In this document: positions 6,606 to 10,901 of the stretch, piece after piece
Position numbering within the stretch: position 1 is the first letter of the stretch
Layout: each line of letters opens with the position of its first letter
Source of the DNA: CAZJDV01 sp964544865
GTDB taxonomy: Bacteria; Chloroflexota; Dehalococcoidia; Lucifugimonadales; CAJWER01
Length of the DNA: 10,901 nucleotides
Direction of reading: 5' to 3'
NCBI GenBank assembly: GCA_964544865.1
Contig: CAZJDV010000082.1
Location: 1 to 10,901, forward strand
Notes under the pieces: model-generated
The model's database searches: none
Told to the model about the DNA's origin: nothing
What the model saw: only the letters and a program-made list of their open reading frames with translations
Made by a program: the position numbers and the translations under genes

Positions 6606-7106
6606 ATGGTCTATAAACTTCGCCCAATGAAAGTCAGCTTCGAGTTCGAGGACCGCGAGTACCGGCTGGGCGACACCATCCAGTTGGAAGTCGAGCTGGG
6701 CCCCAACGCAGAAGTGACCGTCAGGGAGGCACGCGTCGATCTCATTTGCGAGGAGCGGTACGTGGAGAACTACTCCGTGTCGGGCCCTGGACTGTACTCG
6801 AACACGGGGGTGGGGTCGCCAAGGGCCCAGATCTCCAACCAGGTCGTCAGGGAGGAGAAGGAGACGTACGTGCACAGTACGCAGGTCTTCCTTAGCGACG
6901 CGAGGCTCTCGGCGGGCTCCTCCGTGCAATACCAGGCTCGACTCAACATCCAGCCCAGCCCCCCGCTCCACGCCGAAGACGCCAGGGAGTTGCAGAGGGA
7001 CGCCGACAGGTCGTGGACGTTCAAGTGGACCGTGGTGATGACCATAGACGTCATCAGGGGCCGCAACCCAAAGAGGCAGCGCATGGTGAGGATGGCGGTC
7101 GAGTGA
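6606..7106 (+). CDS. Arrestin-like (beta-sandwich) protein of unknown function
   Basis: 166 residues from ATG 6606, which has GGAGG (6595-6599) 6 nt upstream; a TTG at 6600 and an ATG at 6603 are in frame just before it. I do not recognise a named family with certainty. The pattern fits an arrestin/Spo0M-like beta-sandwich: KVSFEFEDREYRLGDTIQLEVEL at the start (a beta hairpin then GD), VTVREARVDLICEERY, a central loop rich in Ser/Gly, and an ending VVMTIDVIRGRNPKRQRMVRMAVE that recalls the closing strand of arrestin N-domains. There is no signal peptide or membrane helix, so it should be cytoplasmic. It lies between the two carboxyltransferase genes, in the same direction, suggesting a scaffold or accessory role; that is inference from position only. 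Confidence 0.6.
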   Translation: MVYKLRPMKVSFEFEDREYRLGDTIQLEVELGPNAEVTVREARVDLICEERYVENYSVSGPGLYSNTGVGSPRAQISNQVVREEKETYVHSTQVFLSDARLSAGSSVQYQARLNIQPSPPLHAEDARELQRDADRSWTFKWTVVMTIDVIRGRNPKRQRMVRMAVE

Positions 7107-7119
7107 CACCTCACCCACC

Positions 7120-7187
7120 TTTGGCCCTAACGGTTGTACAATAGCTGAGGAAGTTTGGCCCTAACGGTTGTACAATAGCTGAGGAAG
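7120..7187 (+). repeat. Perfect 34-bp tandem duplication with TTGTACAA palindrome
   Basis: Positions 7120-7153 and 7154-7187 are identical over 34 bp and directly adjacent. Each unit holds a perfect 8-bp palindrome TTGTACAA (7134-7141 and 7168-7175), set in a longer imperfect dyad from CC to GG (7125-7150), and a -10-like TACAAT (7137-7142 and 7171-7176). The block sits 50 bp before the 5S/biotin gene and 13 bp after the arrestin-like gene stop. It may be a duplicated operator or promoter, or a recent slippage event. Confidence 0.9.
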
Positions 7188-7192
7188 GACGC

Positions 7193-7221
7193 TTGACCCG
7201 CTATCGCCTGGCACAATAAAT
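7193..7221 (+). promoter_or_regulatory. Weak promoter candidate for the 5S/biotin gene
   Basis: TTGACC (7193-7198) is followed after 17 bp by ATAAAT (7216-7221) in an AT-rich stretch starting CACAATAAAT. The -35 is good and the -10 poor. It is placed just after the tandem 34-bp repeats, which could then be upstream operator sites. Transcription would begin close to the ATG at 7238. Confidence 0.3.
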
Positions 7222-7237
7222 CCAGATACAGGAAACG

Positions 7238-9073
7238 ATGACCCGAACCAAGATCACGGACACGACATTCCGGGACGGCCACCAGAGCCTGATGGCCACG
7301 CGGCTTCGCTTCGAAGACATAGCGCCGATCGCGGAAATGATGGACTCGGTGGGATTCTATTCGATGGAGGTCTGGGGAGGCGCCACGTTCGACACCGGGA
7401 CACGCTTCCTCGCCGAGGACCCGTGGAAGCGGCTCCGCGAATTCAAGCGACTGATGCCCAACACCCCGTTGCAGATGCTCCTGCGCGGCCAATCGCTGGT
7501 CGGGTACCACAACTACGCCGACGACATCGTGGACGCGTTCGTGCAGCGGTCCGCGGAGGCCGGCATCGACATCTTCAGGGTATTCGACGCCCTTAACGAC
7601 GAGAGGAACCTGGAGCGGTCGGCGGCCGCGGTCAAGAGGTCCGGCAAGCACCTGCAAATGACCATCTGCTACTCGGTCACCGAGGAAGGCCGGCTAGGCG
7701 GGCCCATCTACGACCTGGACTACTTCATCGACAGGGCGAAGGTCTTCGAGGCCATGGACGCGGACAGTATTTGCGTCAAGGACATGGCCGGGCTCCTGTC
7801 GCCCTACGACGCCTTCGAGCTGATCGGGGCGTTGAAGCGCGCCTGCGACGTGCCGATCCAGCTCCACACGCACTACACCAGCGGCATGGCGTCGATGACC
7901 TGCCTGAAGGCCATCGAGGCGGGTGTGGACACCGTGGACACGTGCCTGGCGCCCCTCGCGTTGAGGACCGCCCAACCGGCCATCGAGCCACTGCTGATGG
8001 CCCTTCGAGGCATGGACTGCGAGACGGGGCTAGACCTGCAAAAACTGCTCGATATAGGCGATTTCCTCGAATCGGTCTTGCCGAAGTATGCAGAGCATCT
8101 GGCGACCCCTCGGACCGCCGTCATCGACGCCAGGGTACTCAGCCACCAGATACCGGGTGGCATGGTGAGCAACCTGACCTCCCAGCTCAGGCAGATGGAG
8201 TCCATCGACCGGCTCCCGGAGGTCCTCGAAGAGATAGCCCAGACTCGCAAGGAGCTGGGCTATCCTCCCCTGGTCACGCCCATCAGCCAGATAGTGGGCA
8301 CCCAGTCTGTAAGCAACGTAGTCGCCGGTCGCTACCGGGTTGTCAGCGAGGAGCTCAAGGACTATGTGATGGGGCTGTACGGCCGGACACCCGCGCCGAT
8401 AGACCAGCGGACCGCCGAGCTCATCTTGAAGGACGGGAGCGGGTCAAGGACTCATGTCACCCAGAGGCCCGCGGACCTGCTCGAACCGGAGCTCCAGAGT
8501 GCCATCGAAGCGGTAAAGGACATCTCGAGCGACATGGACGACGTGCTGACCTACGCTCTGTACCCCGCCACCGGCATGAGGTTTCTTCGTATCAAGCACG
8601 GCCTGGATCCGGTCCCTGATGAGATGAAGCCGGCGGTGGGACCCGCCTCCAGCGGGGCCACGCAGACCTCCCGGATAATCAGCGGGCCGGCCCCGGAGAA
8701 GAGCGGCAAGGTCCGGGCGTTCAACGTTCACATCGGCGACGACTTTTACCTGGTTGAGGTGGACCCGGTCGGCCCTGCGACCTCATCCGCCACGGGCGCC
8801 ACAACCACCCGGCGAGCCCAGAGCCAGCCGGCGGGCCCGCCGGCGCCCGCACCCGGCGAAACGACCGTGGTGGCACCAATGCCGGGGCTGGTCGCCAGAT
8901 ACGAGGTCGAGGTCGGCCAGCGGGTGAATACCGGCGACCCCGTCGTGATTCTCGAAGCGATGAAGATGGAGAATTCCCTGGCGTCTCCGGCCGCGGGCTC
9001 CGTGAGGTCGCTGCCGGTCCCAACCGGCGCGAATGTGAAGAAGGGCGACGTGCTTGCAATTATCTCCTCGTAG
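7238..9073 (+). CDS. Pyruvate/oxaloacetate carboxyltransferase (5S type) fused to biotin carrier domain
   Basis: 611 residues, like OadA/PycB proteins. Residues 1 to about 270 form the HMGL-like TIM barrel: DTTFRDGHQSLMATR (8-22) with metal ligand Asp8, FRVFDALND (113-121), ICVKDMAGLL with the active-site Lys181, and HTHYTSG with zinc-site His210/His212. Residues about 290-465 form the conserved carboxylase domain (HQIPGGMVSNL, GTQSVSNVV). A Pro/Ala/Thr-rich linker (about 510-540) leads to the biotinyl domain, VVAPMPGLV then EAMKMEN with the biotinylated Lys576. The enzyme moves CO2 between carboxybiotin and pyruvate/oxaloacetate. With the upstream 12S-type subunit it could work as a methylmalonyl-CoA:pyruvate transcarboxylase, or as PycB with a remote biotin carboxylase. 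No OadB membrane pump gene is seen, so a sodium-pumping decarboxylase is not supported here. AGGAA lies 3-4 nt before the ATG. Confidence 0.93.
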   Translation: MTRTKITDTTFRDGHQSLMATRLRFEDIAPIAEMMDSVGFYSMEVWGGATFDTGTRFLAEDPWKRLREFKRLMPNTPLQMLLRGQSLVGYHNYADDIVDAFVQRSAEAGIDIFRVFDALNDERNLERSAAAVKRSGKHLQMTICYSVTEEGRLGGPIYDLDYFIDRAKVFEAMDADSICVKDMAGLLSPYDAFELIGALKRACDVPIQLHTHYTSGMASMTCLKAIEAGVDTVDTCLAPLALRTAQPAIEPLLMALRGMDCETGLDLQKLLDIGDFLESVLPKYAEHLATPRTAVIDARVLSHQIPGGMVSNLTSQLRQMESIDRLPEVLEEIAQTRKELGYPPLVTPISQIVGTQSVSNVVAGRYRVVSEELKDYVMGLYGRTPAPIDQRTAELILKDGSGSRTHVTQRPADLLEPELQSAIEAVKDISSDMDDVLTYALYPATGMRFLRIKHGLDPVPDEMKPAVGPASSGATQTSRIISGPAPEKSGKVRAFNVHIGDDFYLVEVDPVGPATSSATGATTTRRAQSQPAGPPAPAPGETTVVAPMPGLVARYEVEVGQRVNTGDPVVILEAMKMENSLASPAAGSVRSLPVPTGANVKKGDVLAIISS

Positions 9074-9169
9074 TCTCGGTGGCGAACATCCGTCGCATCG
9101 CAAGACCGGAATACACAGGCCAAGGTCCGTAGCACTTCATGAAGAGCGCGGAGCGGAAAGGGACACAGA

Positions 9170-10372
9170 TTGACGAACCTGCAAGCCATTGAGGCCGCCA
9201 AGGCCCGTTTCGGCGACGTTCTGGAGCAGCAGTTAGAGCGGGTGGAGCGTCTGCGGCACGAAGGCGACTGGACGGATTACTCGGCGGTAAAACCCCTGGT
9301 CATAGGCATGATCGGCGGCGACGGCATCGGACCGACAATCAGCGCGGCGACCCAGAGGGCGCTGGAGCACCTGCTCAAGGACGAGGTTGAAACCGGCAAG
9401 GTGCAGTTCAGGGTCATCGAAGGGCTCACGATCGAGAACCGCGCCGCAACGATGCAGGCGATCCCGGACGAGGTGCTGGCCGATATCAAGAAATGCCACG
9501 TCACCCTGAAGGGCCCCACGCACACGCCGGAGAAAGGTGACGGCTGGCCTAACATCGAGAGCGCCAACGTCTCGATGCGAAAAGAGCTGGACCTGTTCGC
9601 CAACGTCCGCCCTGTACGTATTCCAAAGGAAAACATCGACTGGACCTTCTTCCGAGAGAACACCGAGGACCTCTATGCGGTGGGCAGCCAAGGCATCGAT
9701 GTAACACCGGACCTCGCTGTGGACTTCCGAATAATCACGAGCCCGGGATCGGAGCGCATCATCGAGGCGGCCTTCGCCCATGCCAAGCGCACCGGCAAGA
9801 CAAGGGTTACGGTCGTGACCAAGGCGAACATCATCAAGACCACCGACGGCAAGTTCCTCGACATCGCCCGCCAGGTCTCCGAGCGCTACCCCGACATCGA
9901 GTGGGACGGCTGGTACATCGACATCATGACCGCCAAGCTTCTCGACGTTAACCGGCGGAGCGATTTCCAGGTTCTGGTGCTGCCGAACCTGTACGGCGAC
10001 ATCCTCACCGACGAGGCCGCGGAGATCCAGGGCGGCGTCGGCACAGCCGGCAGCGCCAACGTCGGCAAAGCCTACGCCATGTTCGAGGCGATACACGGCA
10101 GCGCCCCCCGGATGGTGACGGAGGGCCGGGCCCAGTACGCGGACCCCAGCTCTCTCATGCGGGCCAGCGCCATGATGCTGGAGCACGTCGGCTACGAGGA
10201 GCTGGGCGCGAAACTTCAAAAGGCCATCGAGGTATGCGGAATGTACGAAAGGCGGCTCAAGATGACCGGCCGCGACACGGGCGCCAACTGCAACGAGTTC
10301 GGCGACTACGTGATGGAGACGGTCGAGGACCCGACCCTGGAGTCGCGGTGGGGAGCCTACGTCGAGGCCTAG
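9170..10372 (+). CDS. Isocitrate/isopropylmalate dehydrogenase family protein, probable isocitrate dehydrogenase
   Basis: 400 residues from a TTG start with a GGAAAGGGA stretch just upstream; no better in-frame start precedes it. A coiled N-terminal extension of about 40 residues comes before the fold (VIGMIGGDGIGP, 44-55). Substrate-site motifs are TLKGPTHTP (112-120), SANVSMRKELDLFANVRPVR (131-150; Ser131, Asn133, Arg137, Arg147), FFRENTEDLYA (160-170, Tyr169), KANIIKTTDGKF (218-229, Lys223), and metal aspartates Asp251, Asp277 and Asp281 (NLYGDILTDEAAE). KGP-x-x-TP together with KANIxKxTDGxF favours isocitrate over 3-isopropylmalate. The cofactor loop reads HGSAPRM, lacking the Asp typical of NAD enzymes and the Lys-Tyr of E. 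coli-type NADP enzymes, so cofactor choice is unclear. It probably oxidatively decarboxylates isocitrate to 2-oxoglutarate in the cytoplasm. Malate dehydrogenase follows after one small gene. Confidence 0.85.
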   Translation: MTNLQAIEAAKARFGDVLEQQLERVERLRHEGDWTDYSAVKPLVIGMIGGDGIGPTISAATQRALEHLLKDEVETGKVQFRVIEGLTIENRAATMQAIPDEVLADIKKCHVTLKGPTHTPEKGDGWPNIESANVSMRKELDLFANVRPVRIPKENIDWTFFRENTEDLYAVGSQGIDVTPDLAVDFRIITSPGSERIIEAAFAHAKRTGKTRVTVVTKANIIKTTDGKFLDIARQVSERYPDIEWDGWYIDIMTAKLLDVNRRSDFQVLVLPNLYGDILTDEAAEIQGGVGTAGSANVGKAYAMFEAIHGSAPRMVTEGRAQYADPSSLMRASAMMLEHVGYEELGAKLQKAIEVCGMYERRLKMTGRDTGANCNEFGDYVMETVEDPTLESRWGAYVEA

Positions 10373-10401
10373 CGCTGTCGACTTGACGTGTATGAGCCCG
10401 A

Positions 10402-10429
10402 CCGGCCGAGGTCTGACTGATCTGGCCGG
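10402..10429 (+). other. GC-rich hairpin after the dehydrogenase gene
   Basis: CCGGCC (10402-10407) pairs with GGCCGG (10424-10429), extended by a G-T wobble inside, in the 83-bp gap after the dehydrogenase. No T run follows and the ribosome site GGGAGGT (10438-10444) of the next gene comes right after. It may attenuate or stabilise the message and is unlikely to be a full terminator. Confidence 0.3.
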
Positions 10430-10455
10430 CCCGACTTGGGAGGTAACCGACCCCC

Positions 10456-10752
10456 ATGAGAATTGTGAGGAACCACGGCATGGCCAGGCAGGAAGCCAAG
10501 GACACTGTAGATGCCTTGCTCCCGACTCTAGTGCAACGGCACGGCGACAGCATGTCGAATCCGAAGGGTGAATGGAAGGGCGACCCGTTCAATTTCTCCT
10601 TTGAAATTCGCGGGTTCAAGATCAAGGGGACGCTCGAGGTCACCGATACCCAGGTGAAATTGGACGCAAAGCTGCCGCTCCTGGCAAGTCCGTTCGAGGG
10701 GATGATCCGGTCCAACATCGAACGTGAGCTAGATCAGATACTTGGCAAGTAG
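10456..10752 (+). CDS. Polyhydroxyalkanoic acid granule-region (PHA_gran_rgn) domain protein
   Basis: 98 residues, the usual length for the polyhydroxyalkanoic acid system family (PHA_gran_rgn). Typical parts are the start MRIVRNHGMARQEAKDTVDALL, the W-x-G-D centre GEWKGDPFNFSFEIRGFKIKGTLEV (a beta meander), and the end VKLDAKLPLLASPFEGMIRSNIERELDQIL. In some proteobacteria such genes sit next to PHA synthase genes; the molecular function is not established. No PHA synthase, phasin or reductase is visible here; neighbours are the dehydrogenase and mdh. The ribosome site GGGAGGT is 11 nt before the ATG. The protein has no signal peptide and should be cytoplasmic. Confidence 0.8.
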   Translation: MRIVRNHGMARQEAKDTVDALLPTLVQRHGDSMSNPKGEWKGDPFNFSFEIRGFKIKGTLEVTDTQVKLDAKLPLLASPFEGMIRSNIERELDQILGK

Positions 10753-10757
10753 ACCTA

Positions 10758-10797
10758 TGGCCCCCAAACCAGGCTGACCGCACAGGTCCCGGGGCCA
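10758..10797 (+). terminator. Hairpin between the PHA-domain gene and mdh
   Basis: TGGCCCC (10758-10764) is an exact complement of GGGGCCA (10791-10797), with a 26-nt loop that can fold a little further (ACC with GGT). It begins 5 nt after the stop codon at 10750-10752. No T tract follows, so this is a low-confidence terminator or attenuator ahead of mdh. Confidence 0.3.
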
Positions 10798-10831
10798 GAT
10801 CAATGTCGTAGCAAAGAAGGAAAGGCACCAT

Positions 10832-10901
10832 ATGCGAAGGAAGGTTACAGTAGTTGGAGCCGGAAACGTTGGGGCTACCACGGCGCAACGGATATTCGAC
10901 A
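10832..10901 (+). CDS. mdh: Malate dehydrogenase, N-terminal fragment (3'-truncated)
   Basis: The final 70 bases encode 23 residues, MRRKVTVVGAGNVGATTAQRIF plus Asp, running off the window edge. This is the first beta strand and glycine loop (GAGNVG, residues 9-14) of the NAD-binding Rossmann fold of the LDH/MDH family, with the ATTAQ helix start usual for LDH-like malate dehydrogenases. The enzyme interconverts malate and oxaloacetate in the cytoplasm. A strong ribosome site (AAGGAAAGG) ends about 6 nt before the ATG. Lactate dehydrogenase cannot be excluded from so few residues, but the IDH and pyruvate carboxyltransferase neighbours favour MDH. Confidence 0.8.
   Translation, partial: MRRKVTVVGAGNVGATTAQRIFD

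Noticed and set aside
7120..7187. CRISPR array
   Set aside because: There are only two units, directly abutting with no spacer between them, so this is a tandem duplication.
7771..8619. 282-codon alternative frame inside the 5S/biotin gene
   Set aside because: It overlaps the barrel and carboxylase domains of an unmistakable family in another frame; low-complexity Arg/His/Gly composition.
4752..9073. Sodium-pumping oxaloacetate or methylmalonyl-CoA decarboxylase operon
   Set aside because: No OadB/MmdB multi-helix membrane subunit and no membrane-anchored OadG are present; the small protein at 6311 has no hydrophobic helix long enough to span the membrane.
9233..10219. 328-codon antisense frame opposite the isocitrate dehydrogenase-like gene
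   Set aside because: It mirrors the codon structure of the real gene, has no motif, and its start lacks a ribosome site.

Overview
This is a GC-rich, gene-dense bacterial chromosomal window of housekeeping and central-metabolism genes. It holds twelve coding sequences that I accept plus fragments of two more (glyS at the left edge, mdh at the right edge). No tRNA, rRNA, insertion sequence, phage gene or CRISPR array is visible. The gene content is a split biotin carboxylase/transcarboxylase module, an isocitrate/isopropylmalate-type dehydrogenase, a PHA-granule-domain protein and malate dehydrogenase, next to a SbcD nuclease and a Trm112-like zinc protein. That would fit a Chloroflexota lineage (Dehalococcoidia/SAR202-like), but the taxon is inferred from gene style and not proven.

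Left part (1-3118, + strand): the C-terminus of glycyl-tRNA synthetase; SbcD (Mre11-type nuclease) without a neighbouring sbcC; a TlpA/ResA-like thioredoxin-fold lipoprotein; a four-helix CopD-like membrane protein; and a 61-residue Trm112-like zinc protein whose ribosome binding site overlaps the preceding stop codon.

Middle left (3189-4540, - strand): folP and folK, translationally coupled with a one-base overlap (TGATG). They supply two consecutive steps of dihydrofolate synthesis and converge on the Trm112-like gene.

Centre (4541-9073, + strand): a 211-bp divergent intergenic region with an AT-rich promoter-like segment, then the carboxyltransferase beta subunit (PccB / transcarboxylase 12S type), a tiny coupled accessory protein, an arrestin-like protein of unknown role, a perfect 34-bp tandem duplication carrying a TTGTACAA palindrome, and a fusion of the 5S-type pyruvate/oxaloacetate carboxyltransferase with a C-terminal biotin carrier. 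Together the two carboxyltransferases resemble a methylmalonyl-CoA:pyruvate transcarboxylase, or else a split propionyl-CoA carboxylase and pyruvate carboxylase whose biotin carboxylase is encoded elsewhere.

Right part (9170-10901, + strand): an isocitrate/isopropylmalate dehydrogenase-family enzyme (probably isocitrate dehydrogenase), a small PHA-granule-domain protein, and the start of malate dehydrogenase. Carboxylation to oxaloacetate or methylmalonyl-CoA, MDH and IDH are linked steps around the oxaloacetate node, so this half looks like a C4-acid/TCA-type cluster. I see no clearly undescribed system. The most unusual points are the arrestin-like and small proteins inside the carboxylase cluster, the 34-bp tandem duplication ahead of the 5S/biotin gene, and a possible pseudoknot leader.
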